From NCBI RefSeq assembly GCF_000423625.1, contig NZ_AUII01000031.1:1-47977 (forward strand): 47,977 bases of DNA, written 5' to 3'. This DNA is from Pseudonocardia asaccharolytica DSM 44247 = NBRC 16224 (GTDB taxonomy: Bacteria; Actinomycetota; Actinomycetes; Mycobacteriales; Pseudonocardiaceae). Under the pieces are notes generated by a model, which was not told where the DNA came from, did no database searches, and saw only the letters and a program-made list of their open reading frames with translations. Positions 16,379 to 24,342 of the stretch are shown piece after piece (within the stretch, counting starts at the first letter, position 1; each line of letters begins with the position of its first letter). Position numbers and translations under genes: made by a program.

Positions 16379-17701
16379 CACAGACCGAGCTCCGATCGGG
16401 GACGGGTGAGGGTGTCGATGGCGGCGTAGAGGACGGCCCGCACGGCGAGCATCACGTCGGGGATCGACGCCACGCCCATGCCGCCGAGGCCCTCGCGAAG
16501 CTCCGCGGGGGCGTTCTCGGGCGGCCACGGGTAGCCGATGCGCGCGGTCGGGACGCCGAGCCTGGCGCAGCACCGTTCCGTCGGTCTGCCCGCCGAGCAG
16601 CTGGCCGGGGACGTAGGGACGGCCCGCGACCTGCTCCCAGCCGCGCCGGCAGGACTGGACGATCCAGTGCCGGGGGTCGGTGGCGCCGCCCGGCATGGAG
16701 CCGTACATCTCCCAGTCCAGCTCGATCTCGGGGTGCCGGGCCCGGATCGCCGCGATCAGCCGGGCGAACTGGTGGCGCACCTCCCCCGGCGTCGTGCGCG
16801 GGTTGATGCGGCAGTCCAGGTAGATCTCGGTGGCGGCGGAGGGGAAGGCGGGGGTGCCGGGGTCGCCGGCCCGCACCGCGGAGATCCAGCCGTCCGGCCG
16901 GACCCAGCCGCTGGTGTTGGCCTCGGCGTAGCGCGGCAGCCAGGCCTCGATCGCCTGGATGACGGTGGCCGCCGGCACGATCGAGGAGCGGAAGCCCGGG
17001 GTGCCGGCATAGCCGTAGGTGCCGCGCACCGTCACCGTGAACCAGGCCATTCCCGGCTCCTCCGGGAACACCTCGAACCACGGCTTCATGATCACCGCCA
17101 TGTCCGGGTAGAGCCCCCGGTTCAGCAGGTGGTGGACGCCGGTCCCGCAGCCGTAGTGGTCGCGGTGCGGGGTGATCACCGGCATTCCGCCGCCGGCGAA
17201 GCCGAGCGCGAGATCGCCACGCAGCGGAACGCCGGCCTCCACGGTCGCGTGGGCCACCTCGACCAGCCCGGCGATCATGCACTTCGGGTTCGACGCGCCG
17301 AGCCCAATGACGAGGTCGCCGTCGATGTGAGCCTCGGCGACCATATCGGGACGCAGCTCGCGCCCGACCCAGCGCCGGTCCCGGTCGGGCTCGATATGGG
17401 TGTCCAGCGGGGCGTACAGCAGCAGGTTCGCCCCGTCCCCGTCGCCGCGGTGGACGCCGTGGGCGTTGCCGGTGAGCCCGGAGACCGGCTGGTAGGCCGC
17501 GGCCAGCCCGACCCGCTCGCACAGGTGGTCGGCGAGGAACTCGGCGGCGGCGCGCTCGCCGCCGGTGGGGCTGGGGATGTTCACCAGCCGCACGAGCAGC
17601 TCGCGCATCCGGTCGGGGTCGAGCCTGGCGGCGGCGTCATACCACTTCTGCTGCTCGGCGCTCAGCGGCGCCGCGATGGTCGGGTCTGCCGGGGGGCGCA
17701 T
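16378..17701 (-). pseudogene. M20 peptidase-fold protein, frameshifted near the 3' end and missing metal ligands
   Basis: Resembles ArgE/DapE-type amidohydrolases over about 440 residues. Frame 1 runs from ATG 17701 to residue 380 (GGQTDGTVLRQ); an extra base at 16561/16562 shifts the frame. The +1 frame then reads LGVPTARIGYPWPPENAP and stops at 16378 exactly at the next ATG, so this is a recent lesion or a sequencing error. Independently, the metal-site motifs are altered: YAPLD (96-100) replaces GHxD, GLGASNPK (133-140) has Asn for Asp, AGGGMP (169-174) lacks the Glu-Glu pair, and MKP (205-207) has Lys for Glu. It may be a non-hydrolytic subfamily. Confidence 0.75.
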
Positions 17702-18984
17702 CAGCTCACCTCCTTCGTCAGCGGGATGACCGTCGCGGTACAGCCGAGCAGGCCGGCCACCGCGACGCCGTGATCGACCAGCGCCCGGTCGCTGTCGGGT
17801 GGTCCGACCAGTTGCAGGCCGAGCGGCAGGCCGTGGTCGCCCAGCCCGACCGGCAGCGCCACCTCGGGCGTGCCAGCCGCGCTGAACAGCCGGGTGAAGA
17901 CGGGATCGCCGGTCGAGTCGAGCCCCTCGGGCGCCTCACCCGGCGCCGCGGGTGCCAGCAGCACATCGACCTCGTCGAACCACCGCCGGACCTGATCGGT
18001 CGCCCGGCTCAGGACCCGACGGCACCACTGGGTCCGGACGGTGCCCGCCGCCGCGCCCTCGGCGAGCATGGTCCGCAGCCGCTCGCTGATCATGTCCCCG
18101 GCCAGTTCGGCGTGCGGCCGCAGCGCCGTCGCGGCCTCGATGGCCATGAGCAGTCGATGCGCCTCCTCGGTGTCGGCCAGCCACGACGGGGCGTCCAGGT
18201 CGACGACGCGGGCGACGTGCGCGCCCAGCTCGCCGGCAGCCGTCTCGACGAGTTGGCGTATCGACGGCGTGGCCCGCTCCCACCAGGGGCCGCGCAGCAC
18301 CCCGACCCGCAGCGCGGACAGCGGGGGCAGCCCCCGCTGCGGCTCGTCCGGACCGGCCAGGACCTCGTCGGTCACTCGCAGCAGGGCGGGGTCACGGCTC
18401 AGCGCGCCGACGGTGTCGAAGGTCAGGGCCACCGGCAGGACCCCGTGCACGCTCCAGCGGGCGTAGGTCGGCTTGAGCGCGAACACCCCGCAGAACGACG
18501 CGGGCCGGATCGCCGAGCCCGCGGTCTGGGTGCCCAGCGCAAGGTCGACCTGCCCGTCGGCGACGGCGGCCGCCGACCCGCTGGAGGACCCGCCCGGGGT
18601 GTGCCCGGTGTTGCGCGGGTTGCACGTCACCCCGGGCTCGTAGGTCGCCAGCTCGGTGGTGACCGTCTTGCCGAGCAGCACCGCGCCCGCCGTCCGCAAC
18701 GCGGCGACGACGTGGGCTTCCTCGGTGGGCCGGCGGTCGGCGAAGGCGGCCGACCCGTAGGTGGTGGGCAGGCCGGCGGTGTCGATGATGTCCTTCACCC
18801 CGAGCGTCACCCCGTGCAGCGGTGCCGCGGGGCCGGCGACCGCGTCGAGCCGCGCCGCCTGCGCCCGCGCACCGTCGAGATCGAGATGCGCCCAGGCCCG
18901 TACGTCGTCGTCGCGGGCGGCGATGCGCCGGGCGCAGCGCTCGACGGCGCGGGTGGCCGGACCGGGTGCCGTCATGCCGCTCAT
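17701..18984 (-). CDS. Amidase (amidase signature family)
   Basis: Hydrolyses a carboxamide to acid and ammonia or amine. All Ser-cisSer-Lys triad regions are present: Lys in GVKDIIDTAG, cis-Ser in HTPGGSSSGSAAAVA and the nucleophile Ser in TQTAGSAIRPASF. The length of 427 residues fits the family. The ATG at 18984 overlaps the dioxygenase stop (ATGA); a second ATG three codons later (18975) is possible. Its place inside the ring-cleavage operon suggests a nitrogen-containing aromatic substrate or an amide intermediate. Confidence 0.92.
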   Translation of the reverse strand: MSGMTAPGPATRAVERCARRIAARDDDVRAWAHLDLDGARAQAARLDAVAGPAAPLHGVTLGVKDIIDTAGLPTTYGSAAFADRRPTEEAHVVAALRTAGAVLLGKTVTTELATYEPGVTCNPRNTGHTPGGSSSGSAAAVADGQVDLALGTQTAGSAIRPASFCGVFALKPTYARWSVHGVLPVALTFDTVGALSRDPALLRVTDEVLAGPDEPQRGLPPLSALRVGVLRGPWWERATPSIRQLVETAAGELGAHVARVVDLDAPSWLADTEEAHRLLMAIEAATALRPHAELAGDMISERLRTMLAEGAAAGTVRTQWCRRVLSRATDQVRRWFDEVDVLLAPAAPGEAPEGLDSTGDPVFTRLFSAAGTPEVALPVGLGDHGLPLGLQLVGPPDSDRALVDHGVAVAGLLGCTATVIPLTKEVS

Positions 18985-19853
18985 CCGACCAGCTGGTGAC
19001 CCCACCGCGAGGGTGAGGTGTACGAACGGACCTGCCACTTCTCCTCGTCGACGAGCAGCCCGCCGGCCCCGATCTCCAGGCCGAAACCACCGGGCAGCGT
19101 GACGTAGAAGCTGGTCACCTCGTCGTTGGTGTGTCGGCCGTAATCCATGATGAACGGCAGCCCCTCGGCCTTGGCGATCTCGTAGGCGCGTCCCACGTCG
19201 TCGATGTCGCGGACCTCGAGCATGAGGTGGTTGAAGTCGCCGCCGGTGAAGTCGAAGCACTCGTTCATCAGTGCCAGGCTGTGATGGCGCGGATTGCAGT
19301 GCAGGAAGGTGGCGTCCGCGCCGGCCCACACGATGTAGTCGGACAGGGAGAACCCGAGCGTGTGGACGTAGAAGTCCACCGCGTCCGGATAGTCCTTGCA
19401 CATGTACACCACGTGGCCGAGGCCGAGCTCGCCGGTGACGAAGCCGCCGATCGGACCGGTGAGCCGCACCGGCCGGTGGTCGATGGTGGGGCCGTAGACG
19501 ATCTCGGTCGGGAACCCTTCGGGGTCGTGGAACCGGATCGCCGCGACGACGTGCCGCTGCTCGGCGTCCGGTTGCGGAACCTCCTCGACGGCGATCCCGC
19601 GATCGAGAAGGCGGGCCCGCAGGCGCCCGAGCTCCTCGGGGGTGTCGACCTCCCAGGCGATCGCGTGGATGCCGTCGGTGGGTGCGGGGTGCAGGGCGAT
19701 GCGGTGGTGGTGCTCGTCGAGCCTGAGGTACAGCGGGTCGGCGGCATCGTTGCGCGGCAACGGCTCCAGGCCGAACAGGTCGACGAGGACGTGGGCGACG
19801 GCGGCGACATCGACGCAGTCGAACGCGACGGATCCGAGACGGGAGATTCCCAT
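18981..19853 (-). CDS. Extradiol ring-cleavage dioxygenase (type I, VOC superfamily)
   Basis: Opens a catechol-type ring next to the hydroxyls using Fe(II) and O2. The 290-residue, two-domain protein resembles 2,3-dihydroxybiphenyl dioxygenases. The iron ligands are visible: His in GLGHVVYMC, His in NPRHHSLAL and Glu in GFGLEIG near the C-terminus. The HHSLAL and FNHLMLEV segments are also typical. ATG 19853 is preceded by GGAG. It lies 32 bases after the reductase gene and overlaps the amidase start. Confidence 0.93.
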   Translation of the reverse strand: MGISRLGSVAFDCVDVAAVAHVLVDLFGLEPLPRNDAADPLYLRLDEHHHRIALHPAPTDGIHAIAWEVDTPEELGRLRARLLDRGIAVEEVPQPDAEQRHVVAAIRFHDPEGFPTEIVYGPTIDHRPVRLTGPIGGFVTGELGLGHVVYMCKDYPDAVDFYVHTLGFSLSDYIVWAGADATFLHCNPRHHSLALMNECFDFTGGDFNHLMLEVRDIDDVGRAYEIAKAEGLPFIMDYGRHTNDEVTSFYVTLPGGFGLEIGAGGLLVDEEKWQVRSYTSPSRWGHQLVG

Positions 19854-19885
19854 TGTGGTCAACTCCAGGGACTGGGTGGGCCAGC

Positions 19886-20947
19886 TCAGCTGGCCAGAAA
19901 CTGTTCGGAGTGGATGCGTGCCGCGGGCACCTCGAGCTCGGTGAGCCGGGCGCGGGCCGCGTCGACCATTCCGGGCGGGCCGCACAGGTAGCCGACGGTC
20001 GCCGCCGAGACGTCCTCGGGACGAAGCGCGGCAACTGGATCGGAGTGCAGGACACCGGGTTCGGCGCACTCCTCGTCGCAGGTGACGCGCACCGTGAGGG
20101 TGGGCATGAACGAGGCGCGGGCGGCCAGCTCGTCGAGGTGGAACAGGTCCTCGCCGCGGCGGCAGCCGAACACCAGCAGGATCGGCGGGGCCGGCCGGTG
20201 CAGCTGCAGCGTCTCCAGCATCGAGAGCATCGGGGCCAGCCCGGTGCCACCGGCCACGAGGACGTGCGGCTCGCTCCGCGGCTGCAGGACGAACCCGCCG
20301 AACGGCGCCTCGATCTCCACCCCGTCGCCGGGCCGGGCCCGGGTCAGGTAGGTCGACATCGCCCCGCCCGGCAGCAGCCGCACGAGGAAGGACAGCTTCC
20401 GGCGGGAGCGTTCGCCCGAGGCCATCGAGTAGGACCGCCATTCCTCGGTGCCGGGCACCCGCAGACGGGCGTACTGGCCAGGAGTGAAAGCGAGATCCTG
20501 TCCCTTGGGCAGCCGCAGATCGAGCTGGACGGCGGTGGCGCCGAGCCGGTGCACCGCCATCACCTTGGCCGTCGTGCGGACGGGGGTCCGCCCCTCGATC
20601 ACGCTCACCGGGTAGTCGAGCGCGACCTCGCTGTCGGCGGTGGCCGACGACTGGCAGAGCAGCCGTTGTCCCTCGGCCAGCTCCTCGCGACGCAGCGGGT
20701 AGGTGCGGGCGACGGGCATCTCCAGTCCGCCGGAGACGACTCGTCCCACGCACGAACAGCAGGTGCCGACCTGGCACTGGCTGACCAGGTCGACACCGGC
20801 CGCACGAGCCGCGTCCAGGACCGTCGAGTCGTCGGGAACGAGGATCTCGCGGGTCGCTCCGTCGGCGAACCGGAGCTGGATCCGCCGGACCGCGGCCGGC
20901 TCGGCGGCCACGGTCTGCGACGACGGCTCGGGCATCACTGTGGTCAC
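19886..20947 (-). CDS. [2Fe-2S]-FAD oxygenase reductase (BenC-like)
   Basis: Passes electrons from NAD(P)H to the Rieske oxygenase encoded just upstream. An N-terminal plant-type ferredoxin domain has CQVGTCCSCVG and a distal LLCQSS cysteine; then an FAD domain with RSYSMAS; then an NAD domain with LVAGGTGLAPMLSML and YLCGPPGMVDAA. The domain order and 353-residue length match BenC/XylZ-type reductases. The start is GTG 20947, nine bases after the oxygenase stop; ATG 20935 is an alternative. Confidence 0.93.
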   Translation of the reverse strand: MTTVMPEPSSQTVAAEPAAVRRIQLRFADGATREILVPDDSTVLDAARAAGVDLVSQCQVGTCCSCVGRVVSGGLEMPVARTYPLRREELAEGQRLLCQSSATADSEVALDYPVSVIEGRTPVRTTAKVMAVHRLGATAVQLDLRLPKGQDLAFTPGQYARLRVPGTEEWRSYSMASGERSRRKLSFLVRLLPGGAMSTYLTRARPGDGVEIEAPFGGFVLQPRSEPHVLVAGGTGLAPMLSMLETLQLHRPAPPILLVFGCRRGEDLFHLDELAARASFMPTLTVRVTCDEECAEPGVLHSDPVAALRPEDVSAATVGYLCGPPGMVDAARARLTELEVPAARIHSEQFLAS

Positions 20948-20956
20948 CGGAGCTCG

Positions 20957-22144
20957 TCAGTCCTCGTCGTGGTACGGCGAGGAGAAGTAGCCGCGCAGGT
21001 GGCGGGAGGCCTGCTTACGCCATGAGACGACCGAGAAGTCCATATCACAGAGGACCTCGTTGGTCCAGCCGTCGAAGCGTGTGTAGTGCTCCTCGGTGGC
21101 CTCCCGGGCGAATACGTCGCGGTTGTTGAAGTCCAACAGGCCGAGCGGGAGCAGGAAGTTGTCGAACTTGAACTCGAACTCTTTGCGCTCCTCCTCGGTC
21201 TCCGCGCGGTAGGCGATGACCTCCCAGTACTCGTGGTGATGGTCGTCGATCGGCACGTAGAACTCGTACTGCACGAAGTTCGAGATCGGCCAGTGCTCGA
21301 CCATCAGCACGCCCGGGACCCACAGCGAGACCCGGAAATAGTGCGGGACGGTGCCCCGCGCGGTCATGTTGACCTTCGGGTTCTCCAGCACCGGACGGTA
21401 GAGCTCGGGCTTGTCGTAGCGGTTCATGACGCCCTTGGGCCCGTCCGGGATGTCGATCATCTCGGTGGCGTCCTCGCTGAGCGCCTGCAGCCCGAGCGGC
21501 AGCGCCCGGTCGAGGGCGACGACGAGCTGGTTGTCCCAGTGCACCAGCAGATGACCCGGGTCGAGGCCGTTCTCCGCGGCGAGCCGCCAGTTGCCGACGA
21601 GCCTGCGGTGGATCCCCTTGACGACGGTGTGCTCACCCAGCAGGTGCGCGACCGGGTTCGCGTCGTCGGTGACCTTCATCGGCAGGTCGGTGGACAGATC
21701 CGGCACCGGTGAGAAGTCCTCGTCCCCGACGAAGACGTAGATCATCCCGTTGCGTTCCTGAACGGGATAGGTGCGGATGCGCACATTCCCGATGAGCGCG
21801 TCGTCGGGGTTGCCCACGATCGTCGTCAGATTTCCGTCCGACAGGTCGTAGGTGAAACCGTGGTACCAGCAGGTGATGGTGCCGTCGGCCAGGCACATCG
21901 GCTTTCCGGAGAGCTTCACACCCCGGTGCACGCACCGGTCGGAAACCGCATATGTCTTTCCCTGCGACCGGCGCAGCGCGAGGTCGTGGCCGCCGATGGT
22001 CACACCCTTGACGCCGTCCTCCGCCAGCTCTTCGGAGAACAACGCCGGGTACCAGTGATTCGCGTAGCCCCAGTTCGCCTGGACATAGGGGGCGTACTGC
22101 CGGACAACCGCGAACGAGTTGCCGACAGCATTCTGCGTGGTCAT
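20957..22144 (-). CDS. Rieske non-haem iron oxygenase, large subunit
   Basis: Likely first enzyme of the pathway, hydroxylating or demethylating an aromatic ring. The Rieske motif is CVHRG...CWYHG (C-x-H-16-C-x2-H). The catalytic domain has NGLDPGHLLVH, that is D-x2-H-x3-H; the three-residue spacing is the form seen in carbazole dioxygenase and 2-oxoquinoline monooxygenase rather than the four-residue spacing of naphthalene dioxygenase. At 395 residues and with no small subunit gene nearby, it is probably an alpha-only (alpha3) enzyme. It heads the eight-gene operon behind a leader of roughly 150 bases. Confidence 0.93.
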   Translation of the reverse strand: MTTQNAVGNSFAVVRQYAPYVQANWGYANHWYPALFSEELAEDGVKGVTIGGHDLALRRSQGKTYAVSDRCVHRGVKLSGKPMCLADGTITCWYHGFTYDLSDGNLTTIVGNPDDALIGNVRIRTYPVQERNGMIYVFVGDEDFSPVPDLSTDLPMKVTDDANPVAHLLGEHTVVKGIHRRLVGNWRLAAENGLDPGHLLVHWDNQLVVALDRALPLGLQALSEDATEMIDIPDGPKGVMNRYDKPELYRPVLENPKVNMTARGTVPHYFRVSLWVPGVLMVEHWPISNFVQYEFYVPIDDHHHEYWEVIAYRAETEEERKEFEFKFDNFLLPLGLLDFNNRDVFAREATEEHYTRFDGWTNEVLCDMDFSVVSWRKQASRHLRGYFSSPYHDED

Positions 22145-22308
22145 CCATGACCCCGTCAGGTGGGATCTGCACAGTTCGGGTCTGCGTGCACCGCATCGCG
22201 GACGATCGGCGGGCGCTGCGGGCGAGGACCCGCCTGGCCGGTCTGGAGCTCCTGCCCGCCGATGCCTGGACGGTACGCCGTCTCACACTGAAGAGTCAAT
22301 ATAATTTC

Positions 22309-22334
22309 CATCGATATTCGATGAATTATCGATG
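22309..22334. promoter_or_regulatory. Candidate operator upstream of the oxygenase operon
   Basis: CATCGATA and TATCGATG are perfect 8-bp inverted arms around 10 bases. The element sits in an AT-rich island about 165 bases upstream of the Rieske oxygenase start. Either neighbouring regulator (GntR/FCD or MarR-type) could bind it. The different sequence from the 22713 palindrome suggests a different protein. Confidence 0.45.
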
Positions 22335-22712
22335 TACTGCTCAGCACCGCGTGGGCGCGGTCGGACGCGGCCGACGGCTGCGCACCGGGCGCAGCGGCGG
22401 CGCAGGACCGGGGTCGTGCCCGGCCAGAGGGGCGACGGCGGCAGGAGATCGACGATCTCGAGAATCCATCGTCCTGTAACGCGGATGCGTATGCCGGCAA
22501 AGTACTGAAGAGTTCGGCAAACACTGAACGGCGACGACGGGACGCCCGCCGTGGCGGCGCGGGGCCGGGACACGGCGAGTCGCCGCGGCCGGGCGGGGCA
22601 CGACGAGGCGCGCCGGGGATCAGGGCACGCTCGACCTCCCCGTCGTCGAGGATGAAGCACCGGCGGCGAGCCCGACGCCGGTCCTGAACCACCGCAGGAT
22701 GGAGACTAGTCG

Positions 22713-22728
22713 ATTATTCATGAACAAT
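22713..22728. promoter_or_regulatory. Candidate GntR operator (TTCATGAA palindrome)
   Basis: ATTATTCATGAACAAT is an imperfect 16-bp palindrome with a perfect TTCATGAA core and matching outer ATT/AAT. It lies about 140 bases upstream of the GntR start, in AT-rich sequence. Palindromes of this size and base composition are usual FadR/GntR sites, so autoregulation is likely. Confidence 0.45.
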
Positions 22729-22867
22729 ACAAGGTCAATGTTGTGATGTGTAGTCGTATCGGCCGGTCTGGATGTTCAAACTGCGATATCTTGGTGCTAG
22801 GAACGGAGGTCCGCTTGCCCCGTGTGGGGGCTCCTCCGGCAGTCCGGTCGACGAAGGGTTCCCACAG

Positions 22868-23587
22868 GTGGCAGCGAACAGCTCACGGGCGCAGCAGGTG
22901 GCCGACGAGATCGAGGACGAGCTGCTGACCTCCGGCGCTCCCGCCGGCGCCCGCATCGGGCTGCGCACCGAGCTCATCCGCCGCTTCGAGGTCAGCCCGT
23001 CGGTGATGAACGAGGCGCTGCGGATCCTGCGCGACCGCGACCTGGTCACCGTCAAACCCGGTGCCCACGGCGGGGTGTTCGTCGCCAACCCCGCCGCGCA
23101 GGTTCGCCTCGGCAACCTCGACCTCTGGTTCCGGCAGCTGAGGCTCGACCCGAAGCACCTGTTCGAGGCGCGGGTCTACCTCGAGGACCTCTTCGCCACG
23201 GTCGCCCTCACCCGGGCGACCCCGGAGGACATCCGCGCGATGCAGTGGGCGCTCGAGGAGATGCGCGCGGTCTCCGGCGACCCGCGCAGCTTCCTGGAGG
23301 CGACCATGCGCTTCCACCTGGCGATCGCCCGCGCGTCGCGGATCGAGGTGCTGATCGGGTTCTACGAGTCGATCATCACCGTTCTCGGGGCCACGCTGGT
23401 GCGGGCGTCCTACGCCTCGGACCAGCACGAGGAGATGATGCGGCACAACCTCGAGGTCCACGCCAACATGGCCGCGGCGATCCGTGACCAGGACGCGGTC
23501 GCCCTGGACAAGATCCTCGTCCTGCACCACAGGGACCTGATCTGGGCGTCCGATCCGTCGAGATCGCCGCACGTCGACGACGAGTAG
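22868..23587 (+). CDS. GntR-family regulator with FCD domain
   Basis: Probable ligand-responsive repressor of the divergent catabolic operon. The N-terminal winged helix is in RAQQVADEIEDELL...GLRTELIRRFEVSPSVMNEALRILRDRDLVTVKPGAHGGVFV; the C-terminal helical FCD domain carries the acidic/histidine ligand-site residues (FEARVYLEDLFA, MRFHLAIARAS, HANMAAAIRDQD). The protein has 239 residues from GTG 22868 (GAAGGG 9 bases upstream); an ATG at 22772 would add 32 residues unlike the family N-terminus. Confidence 0.88.
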   Translation: MAANSSRAQQVADEIEDELLTSGAPAGARIGLRTELIRRFEVSPSVMNEALRILRDRDLVTVKPGAHGGVFVANPAAQVRLGNLDLWFRQLRLDPKHLFEARVYLEDLFATVALTRATPEDIRAMQWALEEMRAVSGDPRSFLEATMRFHLAIARASRIEVLIGFYESIITVLGATLVRASYASDQHEEMMRHNLEVHANMAAAIRDQDAVALDKILVLHHRDLIWASDPSRSPHVDDE

Positions 23588-23600
23588 GATCGACCGGGTT

Positions 23601-24236
23601 TCAGCGCTTGCGGGAGCGGCTCGCCTTGGCCCGCGGGGCGGCGACGCCATCCGCAGGCTCCGGCGGGCCGGCCTCACCGGCGAACAATGCCGTCGGGTTG
23701 ATCGTGGCCGTGCCGCGCGCCGCACCGTCATAGATGCCCGTCATCATCTTCATGAAACGGGTGCCCATCGCGAGCTTGGTGTCGATGTCGACCAGCTCGC
23801 GAGTCGCCGACATGAGCAGGCTCTGGCGTAGCTCGGCGTAGCGGTCGGTCACCTCACGGCCCTTCTCGGTGACCTCGAAGACCGTCGTCGACCCGAGCCT
23901 GCCCTTCTCGATCAGGCTGGCGCCGGCGAGCTTGCGCAGGTTGTACTGGACGTTGGCGACGTCGTCGCGGTTGACCAGCTTCGCGATCGTCGCGGTGTCC
24001 TTGGGGCGTTCCTGCATGCGGATGACGTGCAGCACGATGATCTCGTTGAAGCTGAGATCCGTTCCGTGCACGAGCCGGGACGCCTGGACACACCAGCGCC
24101 GGAAGGCCTCCTCGACCTGCAGCAGCGTGAACTCGAACGCGGTCAGGGCCTCCTCGTGCGGGGTCTGCGCCATATGCCAGCGACGCGTCGGATCCAGCTC
24201 CGACGTCTCGTCCGAGGAGTTCTCAGCCACCGTCAT
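23601..24236 (-). CDS. MarR-type winged-helix regulator
   Basis: A 211-residue DNA-binding protein. The core (residues about 40-130) has the MarR pattern: LSFNEIIVLHVIRMQERPKDTATIAKLVNRDDVANVQYNLRKLAGASLIEKGRLGSTTVFEVTEKGREVTDRY, with the recognition helix in NVQYNLRKL and the beta wing after it. The C-terminus is long and basic (RAKASRSRKR). Its stop is 13 bases from the GntR stop (convergent). It may be a second regulator of the catabolic genes. An internal ATG at 24173 is an alternative start. Confidence 0.8.
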   Translation of the reverse strand: MTVAENSSDETSELDPTRRWHMAQTPHEEALTAFEFTLLQVEEAFRRWCVQASRLVHGTDLSFNEIIVLHVIRMQERPKDTATIAKLVNRDDVANVQYNLRKLAGASLIEKGRLGSTTVFEVTEKGREVTDRYAELRQSLLMSATRELVDIDTKLAMGTRFMKMMTGIYDGAARGTATINPTALFAGEAGPPEPADGVAAPRAKASRSRKR

Positions 24237-24342
24237 CCACCAACCGTGTCATCGTTCGGATCTCGCGGGGCCGCCGCCCGGCACCGGCGGCCGCGTCGCG
24301 CCCCGCGATCATGCCAGCCGCCGCGACGGCGTCGCCGCGAGG

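Larger units (their letters stand above)
22145..22867. other. Divergent control region of the catabolic operon
   Basis: About 720 bases between the oxygenase (minus) and the GntR gene (plus). I see no convincing gene; the open frames here are GC-rich shadows with arginine/proline-rich translations. Two AT-rich palindromic islands (22309-22334 and 22713-22728) stand out from the GC-rich background, and both lie where promoters would be. A minus-strand TTGACT (revcomp of 22292-22297) with TACCGT 18 bases further may drive the oxygenase operon. The 10-mer ACTGAAGAGT occurs twice (22287 and 22504). Confidence 0.5.

Noticed and set aside
14724..18984. Nicotinate-type maleamate pathway (deformylase, amidase, maleate isomerase)
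   Set aside because: The family types superficially match, but the ring-cleaving enzyme is a type I extradiol catechol dioxygenase, and the racemase-fold protein lacks the catalytic cysteines needed by maleate isomerase.
22287..22513. Repeated 10-mer ACTGAAGAGT (22287 and 22504)
   Set aside because: Two copies of a 10-mer in a 720-base region near AT-rich islands could be chance; no symmetry or phasing supports a binding site.
22156..22692. Possible small gene in the oxygenase/GntR intergenic region
   Set aside because: Arginine/proline-rich translation, no ribosome site, no family resemblance, and it overlaps the palindromic control elements.
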